Assembly (NCBI GenBank): GCA_015075365.1
Contig: JABTUN010000004.1
Location: 248,001 to 312,000, forward strand
Length of the DNA: 64,000 nt
Reading direction: 5' to 3'
Origin: Verrucomicrobiaceae bacterium
GTDB taxonomy: Bacteria > Verrucomicrobiota > Verrucomicrobiia > Verrucomicrobiales > Verrucomicrobiaceae
A program made the position numbers and the translations under genes. Below, in pieces: positions 1 to 8,218 of this stretch (positions within the stretch are counted from its first letter, which is position 1; each line of letters opens with the position of its first letter). The notes beneath the pieces are model-generated. The model saw only the letters and a program-made list of their open reading frames with translations. It was not told where the DNA came from and made no database searches.

Positions 1-272
1 CACAATCCGGCCACATATTCCGGCGAGGGGAACTGGTAGTAGCCCGCATCGACGCACACACTGCGGAAAACCTGCGCGTACTCCTCCAGGCAGTCGCGCT
101 GGAAGCGTGTCTCCGCGAATTTGCCGCGATACAGGTAGCGCTGCTCGTCATACAACTGCCCCGTCCAGCCCGGATACTTCCACGACGACGTGCCGAGGAA
201 GACATTTCGCTCCGCCAGCGCGGCCAGGGCCTGTTTAAGTTCGGAAACGGGAAATGTGGGCACCTGGAGCAT
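1..272 (-). CDS. DUF72 (YecE-like) family protein, C-terminus cut by window edge
   Basis: Reading leftward from an ATG at 272 the frame stays open to the window edge (about 90 residues). It contains FLGTSSWKYPGWTGQLY near residues 30-46, the N-terminal signature of DUF72/YecE proteins, which adopt a TIM-barrel fold and have no firmly established reaction. The start shares one base with the stop of the permease gene upstream on the same strand (TGATG), so the two are probably translationally coupled. The rest of the gene lies outside the window. The family call rests on the motif; the biochemical function is unknown. Confidence 0.85.
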   Translation of the reverse strand, partial: MLQVPTFPVSELKQALAALAERNVFLGTSSWKYPGWTGQLYDEQRYLYRGKFAETRFQRDCLEEYAQVFRSVCVDAGYYQFPSPEYVAGL

Positions 273-1642
273 CAATGCGGCAGGCCAAAGCAGTAATAAG
301 CCGCGCACAGCAGCGCCAGCACGATCATGCCGCCGTTCATCTCCCGAGCGCGCCCCGCGGCCAGCTTCAGCAGCGGATGCAGCAGCAGCCCGGCGGTGAG
401 GCCGTTGGCGATGTTGTAGGTGAAGAGCATCATCACGATGGTCACAAAGGCGGGCACCCATTCGGTGAGGTCGCCAAAGTCGATGCGCCGGACCGATCCC
501 ACCATCAGCACACCCACCGCGATCAAGGCCGGGCCGTAGGCAAAGCGGAGTTGTTGCAGCGGTTCGATCAGCGGGATGAAAAACAGTGACAGAGCGAACA
601 ACGCCGCCGTCACCAGCGCCGCCAGGCCTGTGCGCGCACCTTCCTTGATGCCCGTGGCCGATTCGATGTAAGCGCCGCTCGTCGAGGTGCCCACCAGCCC
701 GCTGAACATGCACGTGAGCGCGTCCACCAGCATCGGGCGCTCCACTTTTGGGAAATTGCCCTTCTCATCCAGCAGGTCAGCCACCGCGCCCAGTCCCGTG
801 AGCGTGCCCAGCGTGTCGAGAAAGCTCATCAGGAACAGCGTCAGCAGCACCGGCAGGAAACTGGCCTTGAGCACGCCCGTGATGTCCAGCTTGAAGGCGA
901 TGGTGCTCAAATCGTAGCCGCCGGTGAATGGCAGCGCGGTGATCGCCTTCGGCGCGGAGCCATATCCCAGCGCGCCGCCGATGAGCGCCGTTGCGATGAT
1001 GCCGATGAGCAGCGCGCCGCGCACGCGGCGGATCATGAGCACCGTCATGAGCACAAAGCCCAAAACCGCCAGCAGCACCTGCGGATCACGCAGGTTGCCG
1101 ATCTTCACCGGCACCGGCGGAGCGGTGAAGAGCCCGCCCGCGCCTGCTGGAAGCGCCTGCGGCGGCATCCCGGTCACAAAGCTCGTCACAATGCCTGTCT
1201 CATACAGGCCGATGAAGGCCAGAAACAGGCCGATCCCCGCCGCGAAGCTGTGCTTCAGCCCCGCTGGCACCGCGTTCGCCAGCCAGCCGCGCAGCCCGAC
1301 CAGTGTGAAGATCAAAAACAGCGCGCCACTCACAAACACCGCCCCCAGCCGCTGCTCCCAGCCAATGCCGAGCGCCGCGAGGCCGAACGCGATGAACGCA
1401 TTCTCCCCCATGTAAGGTGCGACGGCGATGGGGCGGTTCGCGATCAATCCCATCAGCGCGCAACCGACCGCCGCTGTCAAAATCGTCGCCACCGTGCCGG
1501 GCCCCGCCGGGATGCCCGCGAAGCTCAGGATCGCCGGATTCACCACGATGATGTAGGCCATCGTGATGAAGGTGGTCACCCCGCCCAGCACCTCGCCACG
1601 CACCGTGCCGCCGTTTTCACGAAGCTGGAAAAAATCACTCAT
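272..1642 (-). CDS. NCS2/AzgA-type purine (adenine/guanine/hypoxanthine) permease
   Basis: A 456-residue inner-membrane protein with about 12-14 hydrophobic segments. The family pattern near the N-terminus (RGEVLGGVTTFITMAYIIVVNP, in two pieces) and the GLVGTSTSGAYIESATGI block near residue 320 identify the AzgA branch of the NCS2 nucleobase:proton symporters. I start at the ATG at 1642, giving MSDFFQLRENG, the usual AzgA start; an upstream in-frame ATG would add 27 residues of non-family sequence. No clear Shine-Dalgarno is visible. The product probably imports purines and is followed immediately by the DUF72 gene. The exact substrate cannot be told from sequence. Confidence 0.92.
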   Translation of the reverse strand: MSDFFQLRENGGTVRGEVLGGVTTFITMAYIIVVNPAILSFAGIPAGPGTVATILTAAVGCALMGLIANRPIAVAPYMGENAFIAFGLAALGIGWEQRLGAVFVSGALFLIFTLVGLRGWLANAVPAGLKHSFAAGIGLFLAFIGLYETGIVTSFVTGMPPQALPAGAGGLFTAPPVPVKIGNLRDPQVLLAVLGFVLMTVLMIRRVRGALLIGIIATALIGGALGYGSAPKAITALPFTGGYDLSTIAFKLDITGVLKASFLPVLLTLFLMSFLDTLGTLTGLGAVADLLDEKGNFPKVERPMLVDALTCMFSGLVGTSTSGAYIESATGIKEGARTGLAALVTAALFALSLFFIPLIEPLQQLRFAYGPALIAVGVLMVGSVRRIDFGDLTEWVPAFVTIVMMLFTYNIANGLTAGLLLHPLLKLAAGRAREMNGGMIVLALLCAAYYCFGLPH

Positions 1643-1800
1643 GCAGCCGAGACGGGAGCGCGGGCGAATGAGGACGCAATTTGAATTCACCCACTCCTGC
1701 CTCGTTGAGGTCATTTTTGGCAAAATGGAGCTCGAATTCCGGGAATCCCTGACCTTGCGCGAACGAGCAAGGATTTGCGGTGTGAGGTGATGCCATGAAA

Positions 1801-1819
1801 TGCCGGTTCGTTACCGGCA
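1801..1819. repeat. Short hairpins left of the MITE-like element
   Basis: TGCCGGT at 1801 pairs with ACCGGCA ending at 1819 around a five-base loop. A second hairpin, CCTTGC/GCAAGG, lies at about 1752-1771. Both sit in the non-coding stretch between the permease start and the inverted-repeat element and may belong to the same palindrome-rich insertion or to an older, decayed copy. The rest of 1643-1837 shows no gene I can support. Confidence 0.5.
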
Positions 1820-1837
1820 CTTTGTCCCCCCGGACAT

Positions 1838-2120
1838 CTAGACCGGTTCTCGAAAAGAATGTCTGATTCGAAGGAGGCTGAAAGCCTCCAGGAATCCAGC
1901 CCAGGGTTGGAGTGGCGAAGCCACGCAAACCCTGGGTGTGCCACGAGTAAAACCCGGCGCTCTGACAGAGCGCAGGAGAAGCTGCGAACGTTCTCCCGCA
2001 CTCTTTCAGAGTGCTGCGATCCTTCCTGACACGAACCCAGGCTCTACGAGCCTGGGCTGGACTCCCAAGGGCCTTTCAGGCCCGTAGGGTAAATGACAAA
2101 CATTCTGAGAACCGGTCTAG
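1838..2120. mobile_element. MITE-like element: terminal inverted repeats around an array of hairpins
   Basis: The left end reads CTAGACCGGTTCTC, then GAAA, then AGAATGT (1838-1862). The right end (2100-2120) is the reverse complement of the same blocks without the GAAA. Between them lie successive short hairpins, mostly with three-base loops: 1873-1889 (loop GAA), 1900-1936 (long stem enclosing a GAA hairpin at 1912-1924), 1957-1973 (GAC), 1998-2014 (TTC), 2036-2056 (TAC) and 2069-2083 (TTC). No convincing protein is encoded inside. The structure fits a non-autonomous palindromic element of the REP/MITE kind. No transposase lies nearby and I see no certain target duplication. Confidence 0.7.
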
Positions 2121-2251
2121 GCAGGGGCATTTCCCGCGCTGCGCTCGCAAACGCACAGTGCCTGCATCTTCCTTTGCGCGTACCCGTCCATCACCGATAG
2201 GCGCATCGTCCATTGCGCGTTGGTTGCGGCCCTGCTTTTCTTCCGCCACGC

Positions 2252-2839
2252 ATGACTCTCCGCACGCCCCTCCTGCTCCTCTCCGCCCTCGCATTCACGT
2301 TTTCCCAGGCCCAGCAGCCAGCGGGGCATGAGCATGGCGGCGTGGAGATCCCCGGACTGAAAAAAGAGCTCTTCGCGGGCATCACGGAGGCGGATTTTAT
2401 GAAGCCGGGCGCGGAGCCGAAGACGGTGAAGCTCACGCTGGTGGCCACCTTCACGGCGGCGAATTATGGGATGAACTTCAACGGCTACGCGCACGGCAAG
2501 GCCGTCTTCACCGTGCCGACGGGCTGGAAGGTGGACGTGACCTTCATCAATCCCAGCCCCATCCCGCACAGCCTGCTCGTGGTGGAAAAGGACATGCTGC
2601 GGAAGCCGCAGATGGGCGCGCCGTACTTTGACGGCGCGGGCGTGCCGAAGCCGGAGCAGGGCATGGCCTTTGCGAAGGCGGACTTCTCCTTCACCGCCGA
2701 GGAGGCGGGCGATTATGCGCTGGCCTGCGGTTTCCCCGCGCACGCGGCGAACGGCCACTGGCTGGCGCTGGTGATCAGCGACGAGGCCAAGGTGCCGACC
2801 ATCCAGCTTGGCGACGCGCCGGCGAAGGAAGTGAAGTGA
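2252..2839 (+). CDS. Secreted sulfocyanin-like cupredoxin with a Met-to-His ligand change
   Basis: 195 residues with a signal peptide (MTLRTPLLLLSALAFTFSQA). The body matches the sulfocyanin/SoxE blue-copper family: the first ligand block NPSPIPHSLLV contains H106, and the C-terminal block ACGFPAHAANGHW contains C159 and H164. In sulfocyanin and rusticyanin a Met occupies the position five residues after this His; here it is H169. Start chosen at 2252 because it begins the signal peptide; an in-frame upstream start adds 13 unlike residues. The likely role is periplasmic electron transfer or copper binding. Whether the site is type 1 copper is uncertain because of the missing Met. Confidence 0.75.
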   Translation: MTLRTPLLLLSALAFTFSQAQQPAGHEHGGVEIPGLKKELFAGITEADFMKPGAEPKTVKLTLVATFTAANYGMNFNGYAHGKAVFTVPTGWKVDVTFINPSPIPHSLLVVEKDMLRKPQMGAPYFDGAGVPKPEQGMAFAKADFSFTAEEAGDYALACGFPAHAANGHWLALVISDEAKVPTIQLGDAPAKEVK

Positions 2840-2915
2840 GCGGTTCCGGCCTTGCCCGCGGCGGGTTCATCGTGCTTCATCCGGCATTCCTTCCTCCCGC
2901 ATTCCTTCCTCCCGC

Positions 2916-3404
2916 ATGTGGCTTGAACTCACCACCCTCTGGCAAAGCATCCGTGACCCGGAGTACCTGCACCTGCTGCTGGAGCCGCTGCCGCTCTACG
3001 GCCTGGGGCTTGGGCTGGTGATGTTCATCGTGGCCTTTGTGTTTGGCGAAAAGAAGTCACGGCTGCTGGCGCTGGCGCTGATCTGCGTGTCCTGCGCCAG
3101 CGTGTGGCCCTACACGGACCTGCGGGAAAAGGCCACGCCGCGCATTATCGCTACCCGGCCGCCTGAGTATGCGCAGGTGATCCGGGAGCAGACCCGCCGG
3201 CGGGATGAGTGGTCCTGGCCTTATTACGCGATGACGGTGCTCTCAGTGATCGCGTTGGCGACGGGCCACTCGCCCAAGGGGCGGCCCGTGCTGTTCGTGG
3301 TGGTGCTGGGCGGGGCGCTGCTGTTCTGGTTCAGCATCTGGCTCCACAAAAAGGAGTGTGAGGTGTATCACCGCAACATCGTCCGCTACACACCGCCGCG
3401 TTGA
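2916..3404 (+). CDS. Hypothetical integral membrane protein
   Basis: 162 residues with about four predicted membrane segments (roughly residues 28-45, 50-66, 105-120 and 126-144) and a soluble, charged loop between the second and third. I do not recognise a family. It follows the cupredoxin gene by 76 bases on the same strand and precedes the propeller gene by 44 bases, so the three may be co-transcribed. The DNA just upstream carries a direct repeat of CATTCCTTCCTCCCG (about 2883-2912). A role with the exported copper protein is only a guess from position. Confidence 0.7.
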   Translation: MWLELTTLWQSIRDPEYLHLLLEPLPLYGLGLGLVMFIVAFVFGEKKSRLLALALICVSCASVWPYTDLREKATPRIIATRPPEYAQVIREQTRRRDEWSWPYYAMTVLSVIALATGHSPKGRPVLFVVVLGGALLFWFSIWLHKKECEVYHRNIVRYTPPR

Positions 3405-3448
3405 GGCGTTTTAGGTGCCCAGATTTCATGTTCCAGGTTTTAAGCCCC

Positions 3449-4606
3449 ATGCGCCCTCCTTTTTCCTGCCCGCCCCTGCTTCTTCTCCTCCTCCTGGCCC
3501 CTTGTGCTGTGATTCCGGCCCAGACGGCGGGGGACTGGATTCATTCGCGCGGGAACGAGGCGATGACCGGTGTGTCACCTGTGGAACTGAAGTATCCGCT
3601 GGAGCCCGCCTGGCAGTTCAAGATGATGGAGAAGCTCAAAGGGCAGAACGAGATGCTCGTGGCCAGCCCCGTGGTGCGTGCCGGCAAGGTGTATGCGGGA
3701 TGCAAGGACGCGAAATTCTTCTGTGTCGATCTCGCCACTGGCAAGGAGGTGTGGAAGGCGGAGGGGAAGGGGGCCTTTGACGGCGCGGCGGCCTTTGCAG
3801 GCGATCTGGTGGTGGCCGGCTGCCAGGACGGCTTTGTTTACGCCTGGGATGCCGCCACGGGCAAGGAATCGTGGAAATTCGAGACGGAGGCGGAGATCCA
3901 CGCCGCCGCGAATGTCTGGACCGACCCGGAGACAAAGGCGCAGAAGATCATCATCGGCAGCTACGACTACAATGTGTACTGCCTGGACGCGAAGACGGGG
4001 AAAAAGGAGTGGGCGGCCGAAACCGGCTACTACATCAATGGCGGCGCGGCCATTGGCGAGGGCAAGGTGGTCTTTGGCGGCTGCGACAGCGTGCTGCACG
4101 TCCACGACGTGAAGACGGGCAAGGAAGAGCGCCAGATCGAGGTGGGCGCCTACATCGGCAACAACGTGGCGATCGCCGATGGTGTCGTTTACGTCAGCCA
4201 CTACGGCAACCGCGTGGCCGCCTACAGCCTGACGGACGGCATGCAGGTGTGGGAGTACGGGGAGCGCGAGTTCGAGTACTACGCCGCGGCGGCGATCTGG
4301 GAGAAAAGCGTGTTTGTGGGCGGTCGGGACAAGCGTTTTCACGCGCTGGACCGTGTGACAGGCGAGCAGAAATGGGAATTCCGCGCGCGTGACCAGATCG
4401 ACAGCAGCGCGGTCGTCTGCGGCGGCAAGTCGGTGATTTTTGGCTGCGACGACGGCTACTTTTACGCGCTGGACCTGGAGAAGGGTGCGGAATTGTGGCG
4501 CTTTGAGGCTGGCGCGCCGGTGAAGAGCAGCCCTGCGGTGGCGGGAGATTACGTCCTGTTCGGCGCGGACGACGGCATTCTCTACGCCTTCAAGAACGGG
4601 AAGTGA
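3449..4606 (+). CDS. Secreted PQQ-like beta-propeller protein
   Basis: 385 residues: a signal peptide (MRPPFSCPPLLLLLLLAPCAVIPAQ) followed by about eight repeats of the form VxAGxxDGxVYAxDxxTGKExWxFE, typical of the PQQ/BamB-type propeller (for example GCQDGFVYAWDAATGKESW near residue 130). Such proteins act in the periplasm or on the surface, as scaffolds or quinoprotein-like domains. The catalytic Asp/Glu set of PQQ dehydrogenases is not evident, so an enzyme function is unsupported. The start at 3449 gives the signal peptide; an earlier in-frame ATG at 3401 would overlap the previous gene and add unlike residues. Confidence 0.85.
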   Translation: MRPPFSCPPLLLLLLLAPCAVIPAQTAGDWIHSRGNEAMTGVSPVELKYPLEPAWQFKMMEKLKGQNEMLVASPVVRAGKVYAGCKDAKFFCVDLATGKEVWKAEGKGAFDGAAAFAGDLVVAGCQDGFVYAWDAATGKESWKFETEAEIHAAANVWTDPETKAQKIIIGSYDYNVYCLDAKTGKKEWAAETGYYINGGAAIGEGKVVFGGCDSVLHVHDVKTGKEERQIEVGAYIGNNVAIADGVVYVSHYGNRVAAYSLTDGMQVWEYGEREFEYYAAAAIWEKSVFVGGRDKRFHALDRVTGEQKWEFRARDQIDSSAVVCGGKSVIFGCDDGYFYALDLEKGAELWRFEAGAPVKSSPAVAGDYVLFGADDGILYAFKNGK

Positions 4607-4661
4607 ACGGGGCGCGGTCACGGCTTCGCCGTGTTCAAAGACTTGATTCCCCTCCCCGCGA

Positions 4662-7172
4662 ATGGGAGACTTCACGCCGACCCTCCGCCGCCGCATGCCT
4701 GAACCCGAAGCCGTCCCCCACCTCCCTCCCCCGTCTGCCGCGGTGGATGAGGTGTCGCCGGGAGCAGTGGAGACGGACACTGCCAGTCCCATGCTGCCTC
4801 CGCCACCCATCGCGCCGGAGCCAGTCGCGCCGATGGTGAAACCCAAAAAGTCCAGCGCGCCCGGCAATCCGCCCTCGCACCGGGATGACATCGTCATTCC
4901 CGACTTCACGTTGCTCAAGCGCATCGGCAGCGGCGCGTACGGGGAGGTGTGGCTGGGGCAGAGCGTCACCGGTGCGCTGCGCGCGGTGAAAATCGTCTGG
5001 CGGGAGGATTTTGAGCACACACGCACCTTTCACCGCGAGTTCCTCGGCATCCAGCAATTCGAGCCGATCTCGCGCGGTCATCCCTGCCTCGTCCACATCC
5101 TGCATGTCGGCTGGAACGAGCAGCGCGGCTTTTATTACTGCGTGATGGAACTGGGGGACGACGTGGAGCAGGGCGCTAACATCACGGACATCAACAGCTA
5201 TGTGCCGCGCACACTCGGCACGGACATGAAGCGCCACGGGCGCCTCGATCCCTTCTTCTGCCGCGACGCGGGTGTGTACATGGCCGACGCGCTGCACTAC
5301 ATGCACAACCACGGCCTCACCCACCGTGACATCAAGCCCTCGAACGTCATTTTCGTCGGCGGGGTGTGCAAGCTGGCGGACATCGGGCTGGTGGCGGCGT
5401 TTGGGGAGCGAACGTTTGTGGGCACGGAGGGCTTTGTGCCGCCGGAAGGACCCGGCACGGCGCAGGCGGACCTGTACAGCCTGGGGAAGGTGCTCTATGA
5501 GATGAGCAGCGGGAAGGACCGCATGGAGTTCCCGGAGGTGCCGGACGACATCTCCGATGAGGAATGGCCCTTCTGGCTCGATTTGAATCGCGTCATCTGC
5601 AGGGCGTGTGAAAACGATCTCGAGCGCCGGTTTACCACCGCCGCGGACTTTGCCGAGGCGCTGCAGCATGTCGGTGAGAAGCGTCCGGAGAGCTTTGTGC
5701 GCCGTTTCAGCCGCGCGGCCATTTTTACCGTGCTGGGCTCGTTCCTGCTGGCCTCCGGCATTGTGATGGGCAAGCACCAGCGCGAGTGGCATTACGAGAT
5801 CGCCGCGCCGGTGAAGCCGCCTCCCGTGCTGCCGGCGCGCCCGCAGCCGCCCACGCCGGGCAAACCGTGGCAGAACCGCCTGAAGCAGTGGTTCACGTGG
5901 AAGGGAGACCGCCACATCGCCAACCTGCCTCTCGACGCGCTGCTGTTCCGCAACTTCCTCGAGGCCACCTTCCGCGCCTCCGAGTACGACGTGGTCGGTG
6001 TGCCGCAGCCGGACAAGACCACGCATTACGCCGCGGTGATCGCTCCACCGGAGGCCGACGCGTATTGCGAGTGGATGACGGATGTGGACCGCAAATCAGG
6101 CCGCCTCGACGCCGATCATGAGTACGCGTGGAAGCCTGCGAAGATCAACCGACCCGCCGGCAGCCCGCCTTTCAAGCAGGGCATGAACGTTATCGTCTGC
6201 GAGATCGTGAAGGCGCGCTTTGGCATCCTGAACATCACCTCCACGCCCTCTGGTGCTGAGGTATATGACAGTGAACGCGTGCTCGGCCGCACGCCGCTGA
6301 GCCTGCCGCGGCAGCGCACGGGGAATTTCGAACTCAGCGTGAGCCTGCCAGGCTACAAGGTCGAAAAAGCCACCGGCACGCTCAAGCAGGGGCAGACGGT
6401 GAACTTCAATCTGCGTCTCAAGGCCACGGGAGCGGTCGTTTTTGGCCGTCCGTGGCAGAACAGCCTCGGCCTGCGCATGGTGCGCCTCGGTCAGGCCATG
6501 ATCGCCAGCATCGAGACGCGGAGGAGTGACTTTGCCGAGTTCGTGAAGGCCACCAACCAGCCGCCGGTCGATGGCCGTGTGCTCGACGCGGATGCGGCGC
6601 TGCCGGTGACGATGGTGAGCCGCAGCGAGGCGGAGCAGTTCTGCCGGTGGCTGACAGATCGCGAGCGCGCGCAGGGTTTGCTCGAGCCGGACCAGGAGTA
6701 CCGCCTGCCAACCGATGACGAGTGGAGCATGGCGGCCGGTCTTTCGCGTGAAAACGGTGCCACACCTGCCGAGAGCAACGAACGCATCGGCGGCGTGTAT
6801 CCTTGGGGCTTCCCGTGGCCGCCGCTCTCGAAGTCAGGCAACTTTCTCGACCTCGCCGCCGATCCAACGGGCAAGACCTCGATCCCCGGCTACAACGATG
6901 GCTTCGCGGGCCTCGCGCCGGTCGGCAGTTTCCGCGCGGACGCGGCCAGCGGCCTGCAAGACCTTGCCGGGAATGTGTGGGAATGGGTTTCCACGCCCTG
7001 GAGCACGATGCCGGATCAGGGCGTGCTGCGCGGCGGTGCCTACACCACCGCCAACAGCAACGAGTTGCTTTCCTCCCATCGCAAACAGGCCCCCGCCGTC
7101 GCGCGGTTGCCGGATGCCGGCTTCCGCATCCTCCTCTGGAACATCGGCCAGCCCGCGCGCGCGGATGAATAG
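4662..7172 (+). CDS. Membrane serine/threonine kinase fused to PEGA and formylglycine-enzyme-like domains
   Basis: 836 residues. A Pro-rich N-terminus is followed by a Hanks-type kinase (about 82-340) with the glycine loop GSGAYGEVW, K110, HRDIKPSN (catalytic D223) and an activation motif DIG (240-242) in place of DFG. One membrane helix (352-370) follows. Outside the membrane come a degenerate FGE-like stretch (402-495), a PEGA domain (about 518-588) and a full FGE/SUMF1-type domain (597-830) ending in RGGAYTT and GFRILLW. In related signalling proteins such extracellular domains are thought to sense or bind ligands rather than modify sulfatases. The gene probably belongs to a surface-sensing pathway; substrates are unknown. 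It precedes a small membrane-anchored protein by 38 bases. Confidence 0.9.
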   Translation: MGDFTPTLRRRMPEPEAVPHLPPPSAAVDEVSPGAVETDTASPMLPPPPIAPEPVAPMVKPKKSSAPGNPPSHRDDIVIPDFTLLKRIGSGAYGEVWLGQSVTGALRAVKIVWREDFEHTRTFHREFLGIQQFEPISRGHPCLVHILHVGWNEQRGFYYCVMELGDDVEQGANITDINSYVPRTLGTDMKRHGRLDPFFCRDAGVYMADALHYMHNHGLTHRDIKPSNVIFVGGVCKLADIGLVAAFGERTFVGTEGFVPPEGPGTAQADLYSLGKVLYEMSSGKDRMEFPEVPDDISDEEWPFWLDLNRVICRACENDLERRFTTAADFAEALQHVGEKRPESFVRRFSRAAIFTVLGSFLLASGIVMGKHQREWHYEIAAPVKPPPVLPARPQPPTPGKPWQNRLKQWFTWKGDRHIANLPLDALLFRNFLEATFRASEYDVVGVPQPDKTTHYAAVIAPPEADAYCEWMTDVDRKSGRLDADHEYAWKPAKINRPAGSPPFKQGMNVIVCEIVKARFGILNITSTPSGAEVYDSERVLGRTPLSLPRQRTGNFELSVSLPGYKVEKATGTLKQGQTVNFNLRLKATGAVVFGRPWQNSLGLRMVRLGQAMIASIETRRSDFAEFVKATNQPPVDGRVLDADAALPVTMVSRSEAEQFCRWLTDRERAQGLLEPDQEYRLPTDDEWSMAAGLSRENGATPAESNERIGGVYPWGFPWPPLSKSGNFLDLAADPTGKTSIPGYNDGFAGLAPVGSFRADAASGLQDLAGNVWEWVSTPWSTMPDQGVLRGGAYTTANSNELLSSHRKQAPAVARLPDAGFRILLWNIGQPARADE

Positions 7173-7210
7173 GGAACCAGGATTCAGGAATCATCAATCA
7201 AGAATCAGAA

Positions 7211-7906
7211 ATGCCCTGGAGCCACATCTGGACGTTCCTTGCCGGCCTGCTCGTCGGAGCCAGCGGCGTCATCATCTGGAAGATCCTGCAATTTGCCGCC
7301 GACCTGCGCGCCGCGCGTCATGCACTCAGCGCCTACGACCAGCTCCTCAATTCCGAGGCGGACGAACGTGCCCGCGCCGCCGTTGAAGAGTCGAAGAAGC
7401 GCCTTCGTTGGCAGAAAAACCTCAATCCCGAATGGCTGCCGCCTCTTGTTGATGAGGTGCCGAAACTCGTTCGCGAAATAGCCGTGATCTACCACCCTGG
7501 AAAAGAGAACGCGCTGCTGGCACCGGGATTGAGCCAGTTTTCCCGCGCGGTGCATCTGGCCGCCATGGACATCGCGGATTTCTTGCAGACGCGCAGCATC
7601 GGCCGCCTCGTCGATGTCAGCGCCTCCACCGCACTAAAGACTTGGGAGGTCACGCACAAGCTTGCCACGCACGAGCACATGCAGACTGCCAACAAGTGGT
7701 ACAAACGCCTGCTGCCCGTCTGGCAGGTGCTGCGCTTCAAGTCACCCGTCATGTGGGCCAGCATGGCCGTCTCCAACGTCGCCACCCGCACCCTCCAGCC
7801 TGCTGTCATCGACATCATCGCCAAACGCGCCATCGACCTCTACAGCGGCCGCCTCGGCAAGGGCATGACCACGCCCGAACCGTCGCAGCCGGAGGTGAAG
7901 AGTTGA
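7211..7906 (+). CDS. Hypothetical membrane-anchored protein
   Basis: 231 residues. The N-terminus has one membrane segment (about residues 8-28), followed by charged helices and a second hydrophobic stretch near 175-205. I recognise no family. It lies 38 bases after the kinase fusion, and the gap holds a GATTC/GAATC-rich leader of a kind seen at two other gene starts in this window (near 15.8 and 49.2 kb). Its proximity suggests it could be a partner or accessory of the kinase, but nothing in the sequence proves this. Confidence 0.7.
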   Translation: MPWSHIWTFLAGLLVGASGVIIWKILQFAADLRAARHALSAYDQLLNSEADERARAAVEESKKRLRWQKNLNPEWLPPLVDEVPKLVREIAVIYHPGKENALLAPGLSQFSRAVHLAAMDIADFLQTRSIGRLVDVSASTALKTWEVTHKLATHEHMQTANKWYKRLLPVWQVLRFKSPVMWASMAVSNVATRTLQPAVIDIIAKRAIDLYSGRLGKGMTTPEPSQPEVKS

Positions 7907-7930
7907 AGGCATCAGCTCGATGCTTGCTGT

Positions 7931-7936
7931 TATAAT
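7931..7936 (+). promoter_or_regulatory. Perfect -10 box (TATAAT) before the AbrB-type gene
   Basis: TATAAT lies 22 bases before the ATG at 7958. No good -35 box sits 16-18 bases upstream (the closest, TTGAAG, is 22 bases away), so this is a plausible but incomplete sigma-70 promoter. Confidence 0.4.
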
Positions 7937-7957
7937 GAGTGTGATTGCAGTTGTCGC

Positions 7958-8194
7958 ATGTCACTTGAACTCAAGCTCCGCAAAATTGGCAACTCCATCG
8001 GCATCATCCTGCCCAAGGAGGCGCTGAGGCATCTCAAAATCGAGGAAGGTGACACGGTCGCGTTGACAGAGACGCCGGACGGTTATCGCATGTCTCAGAG
8101 CCAGTCGGACTTTGCCAGGACCATGGGGGTGAGTTCGCCAAACGAAGGAACCGGACTGGCTGACACGCGAGGAATGAGTCTGGCGGCTTGCTGA
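7958..8194 (+). CDS. AbrB/MazE-type antitoxin-like DNA-binding protein, orphan with odd C-terminus
   Basis: 78 residues. The first 45 (LKLRKIGNSIGIILPKEAL, then IEEGDTVALTETPDGYRM) are a clear SpoVT/AbrB swapped-hairpin domain of the MazE-like antitoxin group. In typical relatives the C-terminus is a helix that binds the toxin (an 'EIMRRYRNALRELA'-like segment). Here it is replaced by SSPNEGTGLADTRGMSLAAC, unlike the family. No toxin gene follows; the next gene is convergent and unrelated. It may be a decayed antitoxin or a stand-alone regulator. Confidence 0.75.
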   Translation: MSLELKLRKIGNSIGIILPKEALRHLKIEEGDTVALTETPDGYRMSQSQSDFARTMGVSSPNEGTGLADTRGMSLAAC

Positions 8195-8218
8195 GGCGGC
8201 ATCGCCGGCAGTCGATTG

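Noticed and set aside
1643..2250. Several open frames of 70-100 codons in and around the hairpin element
   Set aside because: They read through palindromes in both directions, giving mirrored peptides, and have no homologous pattern or ribosome-binding site.
3575..6026. Two long minus-strand frames (483 and 463 codons)
   Set aside because: They are antisense to the propeller and kinase genes, whose domains are unambiguous on the plus strand.
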